The notes: generated from the sequence alone by a model not told the origin. Shown: positions 48,894 to 60,600, counted from the first letter of the stretch. The stretch: DNA of 64,000 nucleotides from VRUE01 sp963715625 (GCA_963715625.1 OY970260.1:1426001-1490000); one strand, 5' to 3'. Program-made: numbers and translations.

Positions 48894-50237
48894 ATGCATT
48901 CTGGGAAACCGATCAACGCCAGGCGGGGCATGCGTGCCGCGCTTCTGGCCGGGGTGGCCACCGTCGCCCTCTGTGTCGGAGGGATCGGCGCCAGCGGCGC
49001 CGCTGGCGCTCCGCTCTGCACCGGCTCCAACATCATCGGCGAAGGCGCCTCGCTGCAGAAAGTGGCGCAGACCGTGACCTGGATCCCCGGCTTCCAGGGC
49101 CCGGGCGGCGAGTGCTTCGAAAAAGGCACGGAACCGAAAGTCACCTACGAAGGCCTGGGCAGCGGCGCCGGCCTGACCGCGTGGGACTTCACCGGCCCTG
49201 ACGCAAAACCGTTCGACACGACGCGGGGCTTCACCGCCAGCGACGATGCGCCGACCACCGTCCAGATCGAAAACGCCGAAACGGCCGGCGGCGGCGCGAC
49301 GGTCCTCGTGATCCCGGTCACCCAGACCTCGATCGCCCCCGTCGTCAACCCGCCCGCGGAATGCGACGTTGAAGAAATCACCAACCAGCAGTTCGAGAGC
49401 GTCATGCGCGGCAACATCAAGACCTGGGGCAAAATCGCCACCTCGTTCGGCCCCGGCTGCGCCGGCGCGCCGATCTCCCGCGTCGTCCGGCTGGACGGTT
49501 CGGGCACCACGTTCCAGTTCAAGAACTACATGTACCTGATCAACAAAGCCAAACTGGCTTGCACCTCGCCCTCGTCGACCTGGGCGGAACTGATGCCGAT
49601 CGGCGCCGAAAGCAAACCGAACATCACCTGGCCCGAGAACGGGGTCGGCGGCTGCAAAGCCACCGAACTCAGCCCGCTCCTCAGGGGCGCGTCCAAAGGC
49701 AACGGCCCGGTGGTGGAAAAGATCAACGCCACCCAGGGCAGCTTCGGCTACTCGGCGATCTCCGACATCGAAGCCAAAAAAGTGGAAGGCACCCACTCGC
49801 TGCGGGTCCAGAACAACGGCGTGGTGAAGCTCGCCAACGCGACCTTCGCCGAGCCCGCGATCGAAGCCAACAGTTCGGCCAACTGCGCTAACGCCGTCTA
49901 CACCGTTCCGGCCGCGGCTCGCGTCGGCAGCGGCACCGGCGAAAGCGTCAACTGGTCGGCCGTCTTCGGCGCCAAGACCAACATCGGCGGGGAAAACTTC
50001 CCGCTCTGCACGCTGACCTACGACATGGCCCTCAAGGGCTACAGCAAAAAAGCGGGCTTCACCGAAGCACAGGTGACGACCGTCCACGACTACCTGACCG
50101 AATACATCACCGCGGAAACCGGCCAGGAAGACATCGCCAGCGGGGAAAGCTGGTACTCCCCGCTGCCGAGCTCGGCCAGTCCGGCCCTCGACGTCCTGGG
50201 AGCTGCCCAGCTCGCCGCGTCGAAGATCGAATTCTAA
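48894..50237 (+). CDS. pstS: PstS-like phosphate-binding protein (secreted)
   Basis: 447 residues, ATG at 48894 with AAGGAGGATCATCGAA upstream. The signal peptide is MRAALLAGVATVALCVGGIG (residues 13-32), cleaved near ASGAAGAP. The mature part has GLGSGAGLTAWD, TRGFTASDDAPT, VLVIPVTQTSIAPVVNPP, ITNQQFESVMRGNIKTWGKI, VVRLDGSGTTFQFKNYMYLI and GSFGYSAISDIEAK, the PstS phosphate-site motifs in order (T-G-S-G, S-D, D-G-S-G-T). No lipobox is seen. No pstC, pstA or pstB follows, so it may serve as a surface receptor. A hairpin terminator follows. It prefers GAA and AAA codons, unlike the upstream genes. Confidence 0.82.
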   Translation: MHSGKPINARRGMRAALLAGVATVALCVGGIGASGAAGAPLCTGSNIIGEGASLQKVAQTVTWIPGFQGPGGECFEKGTEPKVTYEGLGSGAGLTAWDFTGPDAKPFDTTRGFTASDDAPTTVQIENAETAGGGATVLVIPVTQTSIAPVVNPPAECDVEEITNQQFESVMRGNIKTWGKIATSFGPGCAGAPISRVVRLDGSGTTFQFKNYMYLINKAKLACTSPSSTWAELMPIGAESKPNITWPENGVGGCKATELSPLLRGASKGNGPVVEKINATQGSFGYSAISDIEAKKVEGTHSLRVQNNGVVKLANATFAEPAIEANSSANCANAVYTVPAAARVGSGTGESVNWSAVFGAKTNIGGENFPLCTLTYDMALKGYSKKAGFTEAQVTTVHDYLTEYITAETGQEDIASGESWYSPLPSSASPALDVLGAAQLAASKIEF

Positions 50238-50293
50238 GAGCCGAAACCAGCTGCGCGATCGGCCCCGCGAGGGGCCGATCGCCGGCTCACAGG

Positions 50294-50335
50294 TGCCGAG
50301 AGGGCCGGGCTTTGCCCGGCCCTCTCGGCATTTTT
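50294..50335 (+). terminator. Rho-independent terminator after pstS
   Basis: TGCCGAGAGGGCCGGGC, loop TTT, then its exact complement and TTTTT: a perfect 17-bp stem with a U-tract. A second inverted repeat, GATCGGCCCC/GGGGCCGATC, lies just upstream (50258-50281). It separates the PstS transcript from the repeat-protein gene. Confidence 0.88.
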
Positions 50336-50423
50336 AACCGGTTCCTCCCTCAAATCTTCACAACTTCCCGGCGCGCGGAGGACATGATGCCCGGCAAATG
50401 CCGGTCGGGATCGCTGAGAAAGG

Positions 50424-53400
50424 ATGAGAGGGCACATGGGTAGAAGGAGAAGTCTTGTCGGTGAGGGCGCCACTCGGGCAGTGACGGAGCGGGTGCGGGA
50501 GCATCGGGCCCTCGGGGGCCGCGCCCTTGGCGTTCTGGCCGCGGTCGCCGCCCTGCTTGCCCTTGCCTTCGCCGCCGCCCCCGCCTCCGCCGCGCCCTAC
50601 GGCCAGCTCGAATCCTGGGGCAAATTCGGCACCGGGGCGGGCGAATTCTCCAGCCCGCTGATGGCCGGCGTCGACCCCAGCGACGGCAGCCTCTACGTCG
50701 GCGACCTGACCAAAGAGAGCGCCGCCACCGAAGACCGCGAGTACTACCGGATCCAGAAGCTCGACCCGACCGGCACGCCGCTGGCCTCGGTCGAGATCCC
50801 CCGCTACTCGAACATCCCGACGAACACGAAAATCGTCGGCCTCTGGGGGATCGCGGTCGACCCGGCACTCGACCGCCTCTACCTGCTCGAAGGCGGGCGC
50901 GAAAAAGAAACCTTCGGCGAAATCGTCGCGAAAAAAATCCTCGTCTTCTCGACCGTCCCCAAAGAAGGCAAACTGGTGCCGCCCGAAGGCGGCCCGGCGA
51001 CGCTGCCGGTGCCCCCGGCGGGAGCCGCAGGCCTCTACAAACCGCGCGGCATCCAGGTCGACCCCAGCACCGGCGACCTGGTGATCATGGCCGAAAACAA
51101 ATCGGCCCCCAAACTCACCCGCTTCCAGCGGATCAGCTCCAGCGGTGTCACCGGCAAAGTCTTCGTCGACGCCGCCAAAGCCATCCGCACCGGCACCGAA
51201 ACCGCCTTTACCTTCACGGTCGGCCCCGACGGCACGATCTACACGATGACCGGGACTCCCAAACTGGCCGGAAAAGGCCACACCCGCGCCTGGGAAGTGC
51301 CGCCGAGCATGGAAAGCATCGGCATGGTGCCGGGCTTCGCCGAAGCCGCCGACAGCGAGGAATGGTCCTATGGCTTCGAGTCAGCGGGCGAAGGCACGTC
51401 GAGCCCGCAGTCCGCGCTCGCCGGCGGCCCGGAGATCGCGATCTCCCCCGGCGAGACGCTCTACTGGAAGGAGCGGATCGTCAAATCCGAAGAACTGACG
51501 GCCGGCAACATGCTGGTCCGCGGCTTCTCGCTCGACGACCTCGCCACCACCGTCGTCTACGGCGGCGGCGAAGCGGGCAAATGCAAGATCGAAACCTCCC
51601 CAGCCGGGCTGGGGACGGTCGGCGGCAAAGTCGTCGTCTTCGACTACGGCCCGCTGAACGAAGAAAAATCGCTTGCCCCCGCCTACGGCCCCAAGGTCCG
51701 CACCTACGGCCCCGGCGGCAGCGACTGCCTGGCCCCGGTCGCCAAGTTCAAAGCCAACGGGGTCGAAGGCGACGTCAAAGTCAAAAAAGGCGACACGGTC
51801 AGCTTCGACGCCTCCCCCTCCGAACTGGGCTCGGGCCCCGGCAAAGCCACCCCCGGCTTCCGCCGCGAACTGGTCTGGGACTTCGGCGACGGCTCCGAAG
51901 AAACGATCAAAGGCGAAGGGGGAGGCGAAGCCCCCCTCACCGCCAGCCACAAATACACCGTCGCCGGAACCTTCGAAGCGAGCCTGCAGATCAGGCTGAA
52001 AAACCCCCACTACGGCAACCCGGCCACGGTCTCCCACAAAGTCGAGGTCGAAGGGGCCGTCGCCAAAGAATTCGTCCTCAAAGTCTCCAAGAACGGCAGC
52101 GGCTCGGGCACCGTCACCAGCTCCCCCGCGGGGATCAGCTGCGGCGGGGACTGCGAAGAGTCCTACCTCGAAGGCACCCTGGTCAAACTGACCGGCACCC
52201 CCGACGCCGGCTCCAAAGCGGTCGAATGGGAATCCTGCCCCGGCACCGTCAACGGCGAAAACAAGTGCGAAGTGACGATGGACGCCGCCAAGGAAGCCAA
52301 AGCGACCTTCGACCTCGAACCGGCCTTCTACACGCTCACGGTGAGCAAGAACGGCAGCGGCTCGGGCACCGTCACCAGCTCCCCCGCGGGGATCAGCTGC
52401 GGCGGGGACTGCGAAGAGTCCTACCTCGAAGGCACCCTGGTCAAACTGACCGGCACCCCCGACGCCGGCTCCAAAGCGGTCGAATGGGAATCCTGCCCCG
52501 GCACCGTCAACGGCGAAAACAAGTGCGAAGTGACGATGGACGCCGCCAAGGAAGCGAAGGCGACCTTCGACAAAGAACCGGTCTTCTACACGCTCGGCAT
52601 CTCGACCGGCGGCAGCGGCAGCGGCACAGTCGAATGCGAAGTGGAAGGCGGCCCGGCTGAAGCCTGCGAAGCCGAATACCTGGAAGGCACCGAAGTGACC
52701 CTGTTGGCCACGGCAGACCCCGGCTCCGAATTCGTCGATTTCTCCGGCGACTGCGGTCCTGCCGAATGCGAGCTGGTCATGAACGAAGACCACTCGGTCA
52801 CCGCGACCTTCGACCTCGAACCGGCCTTCTACACGCTCACGGTGAGCAAGAACGGCAGCGGCTCGGGCACCGTCACTAGCCCCCCCGCGGGGATCAGCTG
52901 CGGCGGGGACTGCGAAGAGTCCTACCTCGAAGGCACCCTGGTCAAACTGACCGGCACCCCCGACGCCGGCTCCAAAGCGGTCGAATGGGAATCCTGCCCC
53001 GGCACCGTCAACGGCGAAAACAAGTGCGAAGTGACGATGGACGCCGCCAAGGAAGCCAAAGCGACCTTCGACAAAGAACCGGTCTTCTACACGCTCGGCA
53101 TCTCGACCGGCGGCAGCGGCTCGGGCACAGTCGAATGCGAAGTGGAAGGCGGCCCGGCTGAAGCCTGCGAAGCCGAATACCTGGAAGGCACCGAAGTGAC
53201 CCTGTTGGCCACGGCAGATCCCGGCTCCGAATTCGTCGATTTCTCCGGCGACTGCGGTCCTGCCGAATGCGAGCTGGTCATGAACGAAGACCACTCGGTC
53301 ACCGCGACCTTCGACCTCGAAGTGCCGCCTGCCGGCGAGTGCACCGGCAGCGATATCACCGGTGAAGGCTCGTCCCTCCAGTTCAACGCCCAGGACAAAG

Positions 53401-54557
53401 TTCGGATCCCCGGCTTCCAGGGACCGGGCGGGCTGTGCTTCGAAAAAGGCACGGAACCGGAAGTCACCTACCTCGGGACGGGCAGCGGCGCCGGGCTCAA
53501 CGCCTGGGACTTCAACGGTCCCGACGAAACCCCGTTCGACACCTCGAGAGCGTTCACGGCCTCCGATGAGGCGCCCGACACGGCGCAGCTCGGCAACGCC
53601 GAAACGGCAGCAGGCGGATCGAAGGCTCTCGTGATCCCGGTCGCGCAGACCGCGATCGGGGCCGTCGTCAACCCGCCCGCCGGTTGCGAAATCGAAGAAA
53701 TCACCAACAAGCAGCTGGAGAGCGTGTTCCGCGGCAACATCAAGTTCTGGGGCAAAATCCAGACCGCATCCGGCCCCGGTTGCGCGGGCTCTCCGGTCAC
53801 CCGGGTGGTCCGTCCCGACGGCTCGGGCACCACGTTCCAGTTCAAGAACTACCTGCACCTGATCAACAAAGGCAAACTGGCTTGCACCTCGCCCTCGGCG
53901 ACCTGGCAGGAACTGATGCCGATCGGCGCCGAAGGCAAACCGAACACCACCTGGCCCGAGAACGGGGTTGGGGGCTGCTCGGGCACCGCTCTCAGCCCGA
54001 TCGTCACCGCCGCGGGCTCCGGCGGCAGCGCCCTGGTCAAAAAGGTCAACGCGACGGGCGGCAGCATCGGCTACGCCGCGCTGCCCGACATCGAAGCCAG
54101 CAAAGAAGGTGACACCGGCACCGTCGAGTTCCAGAACAACGGCCTCGTGAAACTCGCCAACGCCACCTTCGCCAACCCGGCGACCGAAGCGAGCAACGCC
54201 AACTGCACCGCGACCGACTACACCGTCCCGGTCGACGGTCGGGTCGGCGGCGGCAGCGGCGAAAGCGTTGACTGGTCGGGCGTGTTCGGCGCCAACCTCA
54301 AAATCAACAGCGAAAACTACCCGCTGTGTGCCCTCACCTACGACATGGCCCTCGCCGAGTACGGCAAAAAAGCCGGCTTCACCGAAGGCCAGGCCCAGAC
54401 CGTCGAGGACTACCTGGCCGGGTACGTCACGACGGCGGCAGGCCAGGAAGACGTCGCGACCGCGGGCCAGTTCTATGCGGCGCTGCCGTCCTCGGCCAGC
54501 CCGGCCCTCGACGTCCGCGGCGCGGCCCAGCTCGCCGCCTCGAAGATCGGGTTCTGA
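50424..54557 (+). CDS. Secreted NHL/PKD/InlB-type repeat protein with C-terminal PstS-like domain
   Basis: 1377 residues; ATG 50424, with an alternative ATG at 50436. The signal peptide is hydrophobic (LGVLAAVAALLALAFAAAPA), cleaved near ASA/AP. Residues about 57-435 are an NHL-type beta-propeller (GQLESWGKFGTGAGEFSSPL, GLWGIAVDPAL, YKPRGIQVDPSTGD). Residues 437-545 are a PKD domain (SFDASPSE, LVWDFGDGSEE, ASHKYTVAGTFEASLQI). Then come five Cys-containing repeats of about 80 residues, and from about 967 a PstS-like domain closely related to the preceding gene (ITNKQLESVFRGNIKFWGKI, VVRPDGSGTTFQFKNYLHLI). Such a fusion could tether phosphate binding to the cell surface or matrix. Confidence 0.8.
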   Translation: MRGHMGRRRSLVGEGATRAVTERVREHRALGGRALGVLAAVAALLALAFAAAPASAAPYGQLESWGKFGTGAGEFSSPLMAGVDPSDGSLYVGDLTKESAATEDREYYRIQKLDPTGTPLASVEIPRYSNIPTNTKIVGLWGIAVDPALDRLYLLEGGREKETFGEIVAKKILVFSTVPKEGKLVPPEGGPATLPVPPAGAAGLYKPRGIQVDPSTGDLVIMAENKSAPKLTRFQRISSSGVTGKVFVDAAKAIRTGTETAFTFTVGPDGTIYTMTGTPKLAGKGHTRAWEVPPSMESIGMVPGFAEAADSEEWSYGFESAGEGTSSPQSALAGGPEIAISPGETLYWKERIVKSEELTAGNMLVRGFSLDDLATTVVYGGGEAGKCKIETSPAGLGTVGGKVVVFDYGPLNEEKSLAPAYGPKVRTYGPGGSDCLAPVAKFKANGVEGDVKVKKGDTVSFDASPSELGSGPGKATPGFRRELVWDFGDGSEETIKGEGGGEAPLTASHKYTVAGTFEASLQIRLKNPHYGNPATVSHKVEVEGAVAKEFVLKVSKNGSGSGTVTSSPAGISCGGDCEESYLEGTLVKLTGTPDAGSKAVEWESCPGTVNGENKCEVTMDAAKEAKATFDLEPAFYTLTVSKNGSGSGTVTSSPAGISCGGDCEESYLEGTLVKLTGTPDAGSKAVEWESCPGTVNGENKCEVTMDAAKEAKATFDKEPVFYTLGISTGGSGSGTVECEVEGGPAEACEAEYLEGTEVTLLATADPGSEFVDFSGDCGPAECELVMNEDHSVTATFDLEPAFYTLTVSKNGSGSGTVTSPPAGISCGGDCEESYLEGTLVKLTGTPDAGSKAVEWESCPGTVNGENKCEVTMDAAKEAKATFDKEPVFYTLGISTGGSGSGTVECEVEGGPAEACEAEYLEGTEVTLLATADPGSEFVDFSGDCGPAECELVMNEDHSVTATFDLEVPPAGECTGSDITGEGSSLQFNAQDKVRIPGFQGPGGLCFEKGTEPEVTYLGTGSGAGLNAWDFNGPDETPFDTSRAFTASDEAPDTAQLGNAETAAGGSKALVIPVAQTAIGAVVNPPAGCEIEEITNKQLESVFRGNIKFWGKIQTASGPGCAGSPVTRVVRPDGSGTTFQFKNYLHLINKGKLACTSPSATWQELMPIGAEGKPNTTWPENGVGGCSGTALSPIVTAAGSGGSALVKKVNATGGSIGYAALPDIEASKEGDTGTVEFQNNGLVKLANATFANPATEASNANCTATDYTVPVDGRVGGGSGESVDWSGVFGANLKINSENYPLCALTYDMALAEYGKKAGFTEGQAQTVEDYLAGYVTTAAGQEDVATAGQFYAALPSSASPALDVRGAAQLAASKIGF
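52072..53320 (+). repeat. Five tandem repeat units in the 1377-residue protein gene
   Basis: Two unit types alternate as A-A-B-A-B. Type A (about 250 bp) codes KNGSGSGTVTSSPAGISCGG; type B (about 240 bp) codes TGGSGSGTVECEVEGG. Copies within each type are nearly identical at DNA level, so the array expanded recently or is homogenised by gene conversion. Confidence 0.75.
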
Positions 54558-54679
54558 GGGCAGGGATCGCAAGGCGATCGGGCTCCGCCAGGGCCCGATC
54601 GCCGCATCGAAGGGCGGAGAGGCCGGGTGAGTCGCCCGGCCTCTCGCCTATCGAAGATTAAGGAGGCGACTTTTCCTCG

Positions 54680-57600
54680 ATGTTTACATTTTTGCGACCC
54701 CCCGCCGTCACCCTGGAATCGATGATGGCCCGGACGGAAAGGTTGGGCTCGCTGCTCGCTGGCCTGGCGCTGGCGCTGGCGCTGGCGTGGGCACAGCCCG
54801 CCTCCGCCGCCCCCTACGGCCAGCTCGAATCCTGGGGCAAATTCGGAACCGGCGCCGGCGAATTCTCCAGCCCGCTGATGGCCGGCGTCGACCCCAGCGA
54901 CGGCAGCCTCTACGTCGGCGACCTGACCAAAGAGAGCGCCGCCACCGAAGACCGCGAGTACTACCGGATCCAGAAGCTCTCGCCGAGCGGCACGCCGCTG
55001 GCCTCGGTCGAGATCCCCCGCTACTCGAACATCCCGACGAACACGAAAATCGTCGGCCTCTGGGGGATCGCGGTCGACCCGGCGCTCAAACGCCTCTACG
55101 TGCTTCGGGGTGCGAGGGAAAAAGAAACCTTCGGCGAAATTCTGGCGACCGAGATCCTCGTCTTCTCGACCGTCCCCGAAGCCGGCAAACTGGTGCCGCC
55201 CGAAGGCGGCCCCTCCTCGCTGCCGGTTCCCGCGGCGGGAGCCGCAGGCCTCTACAAACCGCGCCTTATCCAGGTTGACCCCAGCAACGGCGACCTGGTG
55301 ATCATGGCCGAAAGCAAATCTAGCCCCAAGCACGTCCGCTTCCAGCGGATCAGCTCCAGCGGCGTCACCGGCAAAGTCTTCGTCGACACCGCAGACTCGG
55401 TGCGCACCGGCACCGAAACCGCCTTTACCTTCACGGTCGGCCCCGACGGCACGATCTACACGATGGCCGGGACTCCCAAACTGGCCGGAAAAGGCCACAC
55501 CCGCGCCTGGGAAGTGCCGCCGAGCATGGAAAGCATCGGCATGGTGCCGGGCTTCGCCGAAGCCGCCGACAGCGAGGAATGGTCCTATGGCTTCGAGTCA
55601 GCGGGCGAAGGCACGTCGAGCCCGCAGTCCGCGCTCGCCGGCGGCCCGGAGATCGCGATCTCCCCCGGCGAGACGCTCTACTGGAAGGAGCGGGTCACAG
55701 AGGCCAAATCCGAAGAATTGAAACCAGGCAACATGCTGGTCCGCGGCTTCTCGCTCGACGACCTCGCCACCACCGTCGTCTACGGCGGCGGCGAAGCGGG
55801 CAAATGCAAGATCGAAACCTCCCCAGCCGGGCTGGGGACGGTCGGCGGCAAAGTCGTCGTCTTCGACTACGGCCCGCTGAACGAAGAAAAATCGCTTGCC
55901 CCCGCCTACGGCCCCAAGGTCCGCACCTACGGCCCCGGCGGCAGCGACTGCCTGGCCCCGGTCGCCAAGTTCAAAGCCAACGGGGTCGAAGGCGACGTCA
56001 AAGTCAAAAAAGGCGACACGGTCAGCTTCGACGCCTCCCCCTCCGAACTGGGCTCGGGCCCCGGCAAAGCCACCCCCGGCTTCCGCCGCGAACTGGTCTG
56101 GGACTTCGGCGACGGCTCCGAAGAAACGATCAAAGGCGAAGGGGGAGGCGAAGCCCCCCTCACCGCCAGCCACAAATACACCGTCGCCGGAACCTTCGAA
56201 GCGAGCCTGCAGATCAGGCTGAAAAACCCCAACTACGGCAACCCGGCCACGGTCTCGCACAAAGTCGAGGTCGAAGGGGCCGTCGCCAAAGAATTCGTCC
56301 TCAAAGTCTCCAAGAACGGCAGCGGCTCGGGCACCGTCACCAGCTCCCCCGCGGGGATCAGCTGCGGCGGGGACTGCGAAGAGTCCTACCTCGAAGGCAC
56401 CCTGGTCAAACTGACCGGCACCCCCGACGCCGGCTCCAAAGCGGTCGAGTGGAAAACCTGCCCCGGCACGGTCAACGGCTCCAACCAGTGCGAAGTGACG
56501 ATGGACGCGGCGAAGGAAGCCAAAGCGGCCTTCGACCTGCAAAAGCGCCTGCTCAAAGTGACCAAGAGCGGCACCGGCAGCGGCAAAGTGACCAGCTCCC
56601 CCGCCGGGGTCGACTGCGGCTCCACCTGCGAAGCCGAATACGACAACGGCACCCTGGTCAAACTCACCGGCACCCCCGACGCCGGCTCCAAAGCGGTCGA
56701 GTGGAAAACCTGCCCCGGCACGGTCAACGGCTCCAACCAGTGCGAAGTGACGATGGACGCGGCGAAGGAAGCCAAAGCGGCCTTCGACCTGCAAAAGCGC
56801 CTGCTCAAAGTGACCAAGAGCGGCACCGGCAGCGGCAAAGTGACCAGCTCCCCCGCCGGGGTCGACTGCGGCTCCACCTGCGAAGCCGAATACGACAACG
56901 GCACCCTGGTCAAACTGACCGGCACCCCCGACGCCGGCTCCAAAGCGGTCGAGTGGAAAACCTGCCCCGGCACGGTCAACGGCTCCAACCAGTGCGAAGT
57001 GACGATGGACGCGGCGAAGGAAGCCAAAGCGGCCTTCGACCTGCAAAAGCGCCTGCTCAAAGTGACCAAGAGCGGCACCGGCAGCGGCAAAGTGACCAGC
57101 TCCCCCGCCGGGGTCGACTGCGGCTCCACCTGCGAAGCCGAATACGACAACGGCACCCTGGTCAAACTGACCGGCACCCCCGACGCCGGCTCCAAAGCGG
57201 TCGAGTGGAAAACCTGCCCCGGCACGGTCAACGGCTCCAACCAGTGCGAAGTGACGATGGACGCGGCGAAGGAAGCCAAAGCGGCCTTCGACCTGCAAAA
57301 GCGCCTGCTCAAAGTGACCAAGAGCGGCACCGGCAGCGGCAAAGTGACCAGCTCCCCCGCCGGGGTCAACTGCGGCTCCACCTGCGAAGCCGAATACGAC
57401 AACGGCACCCTGGTCAAACTGACCGGCACCCCCGACGCCGGCTCCAAAGCGGTCGAGTGGAAAACCTGCCCCGGCACCGTCAACGGCTCCAACCAGTGCG
57501 AAGTGACGATGGACGCGGCGAAGGAAGCCAAAGCGGCCTTCGACCTGCAAAAGCGCCTGCTCAAAGTGACCAAGAGCGGCACCGGCAGCGGCAAAGTGAC

Positions 57601-60600
57601 CAGCTCCCCCGCCGGGGTCAACTGCGGCTCCACCTGCGAAGCCGAATACGACAACGGCACCCTGGTCAAACTGACCGGCACCCCCGACGCCGGCTCCAAA
57701 GCGGTCGAGTGGAAAACCTGCCCCGGCACGGTCAACGGCTCCAACCAGTGCGAAGTGACGATGGACGCGGCGAAGGAAGCCAAAGCGGCCTTCACTCGAC
57801 TGACGCCCAAACTCGCCGTCACCCTCGCCGGCTCGGGGACGGGGAGCGTCGCCAGCTCCCCCGCCGGGATCGAATGCGGCGCCGACTGCACTGAGGAATA
57901 CGACTTCGGCACCGTGGTCAAACTCACCGGCACCCCCGGCGCGGGCACCAAACCGGTCGCCTGGGCCGGCTGCGACAGCATCGTCGGCTCCAACGAATGC
58001 GAAGTGACGATGGACGCCGCCAAGAGCGTCACCGCCTCCTTCTCGCCGCTCGACGCCAACCCCCTTGTCGTCAGCGTGGAAGGCACGGGCTCGGGCACCG
58101 TCACCAGCTCTCCCGCCGGGATCGAATGCGAGGGCGACTGCTCGGAGGACTACGCGGAAGGCACCGTGGTCAAACTCGCCGGAACCTCCGGCCCGCACAC
58201 CGAACCCGTCGCCTGGGCCGGCTGCGACAGCATCGTCGGCGCCAACGAATGCGAAGTGACGATGGACGCCGCCAAGAACGTCACCGCAACCTTCGACCTC
58301 GAACAGCGGTCGCTGGCCGTGGGCGCCAACGGCACCGGCTCGGGCACGGTCGCCAGCTCCCCGGCCGGGATCGATTGCGGCGCCGACTGCGAAGAGAAAT
58401 TCGACTTCGGCACCGTGGTCAACCTGACCGGCACCCCCGACCCCGGCTCCAAAGCGGTCGAGTGGGAAACCTGCCCCGGCACGGTCAACGGCTCCAACGA
58501 ATGCGAAGTGACGATGGACGCCGCCAAGGAAGCGGTCGCGACCTTCGACGTCCAGCTGCACCCGCTCGCGGTCACCGTCAACGGCACCGGCTCGGGCACC
58601 GTCACCAGCTCCCCCGCCGGGATCGACTGCGGCGGCGACTGCGAAGCCGAGTACGAAGACGGCACCCTGGTCAAACTCACCGGCACGCCCGACCCCGGCT
58701 CCGAAGCCGTGGTCTGGCAGACCTGCCCCGGCACCGTCAACGGCTCCAACGAATGCGAAGTGACGGTGGACGCGGCGAAGGAAGCCAAAGCGGCCTTCGA
58801 GGCCCAGCTGAACCTGCTCAAAGTCGTCAAGAACGGCGCCGGCTCGGGCAACGTGACCAGCTCCCCGGCGGGGATCGACTGCGGTGCCACCTGCGCGGCG
58901 AGCTTCGCCGAGGGCGCCCTGGTGACGCTCACCGGCACCCCCGACCCGGGCTCCGAAGCGGTCGAGTGGGAATCCTGCCCGGGCACGGTCAACGGCTCCA
59001 ACCAGTGCGAAGTGACGATGGACGCGGCGAAGGAAGCCAAAGCGACCTTCGATGTCCAGCCGCTGCCGAAGCACCTGCTCAAAGTCACCAAGAGCGGCAC
59101 CGGCTCGGGCAACGTGAGCAGCTCCCCGGCCGGGATCGACTGCGGCTCCGACTGCGAAGAGGAATACGACAGCGGCACCCTGGTCAAACTCACCGGCACG
59201 CCCGACCCCGGCTCCGAAGCCGTGGTCTGGCAGACCTGCCCGGGCACCGTCAACGGCTCCAACCAGTGCGAAGTGACGATGGGCGCCGCGAAGGAAGCCA
59301 AAGCGACCTTTGAGGCCCAGCTGAACCTGCTCAAAGTCACCAAGAGCGGCACCGGCACGGGCAAAGTGACCAGCTCCCCGGCCGGGATCGACTGCGGGGG
59401 CGACTGCTCCGAGGAATACACCGAGGGCACCCTGGTCAAACTGACCGGCACCCCCGACCCCGGCTCCGAAGCGGTCGAATGGGAATCCTGCCCGGGCACG
59501 GTCAACGGCTCCAACCAGTGCGAAGTGACGGTGGACGCCACCAAGGAAGCGGTGGCGGCGTTCGAGGCCGAACCGGCCTTCCACCCACTCGAGGTGGCCG
59601 TCAACGGCACCGGCTCGGGCACCGTCACCAGCTCCCCCGCCGGGATCGAATGCGGCGGCGACTGCGAAGAGGCATACCTCGAAGGCACCGTGGTCAAACT
59701 CACCGGCACGCCTGACCCCGGCTCCGAAGCAGTGGCCTGGCAGAGCTGCCCCGGCACCGTCAGCGGCGAAAACAAGTGCGAAGTGACGATGGACGCCGCC
59801 AGGGAAGCGGTGGCGACCTTCGAGGCCGAATTGGCCTTCTACCCGCTCACGGTTTCGGTGGACGGCACCGGCTCGGGTGAAGTGAGCAGCTCCCCGGCCG
59901 GGATCGACTGCGGCTCCGACTGCGAAGAGGAATACGACAACGGCACCCTGGTCAAACTCACCGGCACGCCCGACCCCGGCTCCGAAGCCGTGGCCTGGCA
60001 GACCTGCCCCGGCACCGTCAACGGCTCCAACCAGTGCGAAGTGACGATGGGCGCGGCGAAGGAAGCCAAAGCGACCTTCGACCTGCAGCCGCCGGGGACG
60101 CACGAGCTCAAAGTCGCCGAGGACGGCACCGGCTCGGGCACCGTCACCAGCTCTCCCGCCGGGATCGAGTGCGGCGAAGACTGCACGCAGGGGTACACCG
60201 AAGGCACCCTGGTCAAACTGACCGGCACCCCCGGCGCGCACACCGAACCGGTCGCTTGGAAAGGCTGCGACGAAGTCCTCGGCGACGAATGCGAGGTGAC
60301 GATGGGCGAGGCCAGGGAGGTCACCGCCACCTTCCCGCTCGAACAGCACTGGCTCACGGTCGTCAAGACCGGCGCCGGGCGCGGCTGGGTCGCCAGCGCG
60401 CCGGCCGGCATCGGCTGCGGCGGCACCTGCCTGGCGGACTTCGATCACGGCGAGTCGGTGATCCTGACCGCCACCTCCGGCCCCGACACCGAAGACGTCG
60501 CCTGGCTCGGCTGCGACGCAGTCGTCTCCACCAACCGCTGCCAGGTCGCGATCGACGCGGACACCGGCGTGACCGCCGTGTTCGGGTCGACGCTGGCGCC

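Noticed and set aside
48296..49144. 282-codon minus-strand frame across the pstS promoter region
   Set aside because: It is antisense to the pstS signal sequence and reads through both hairpins. At most its middle 25 codons look like a TM segment, which is not enough to call a gene.
54590..54650. Terminator after the 1377-residue protein gene
   Set aside because: GC-rich inverted repeats are present (GGAGAGGCCGGG/CCCGGCCTCTC) but no T-run follows, so I did not annotate it as a Rho-independent terminator.
56543..57802. CRISPR-like array
   Set aside because: Repeats are 252 bp, in frame and coding, with no spacers. They are protein repeats.
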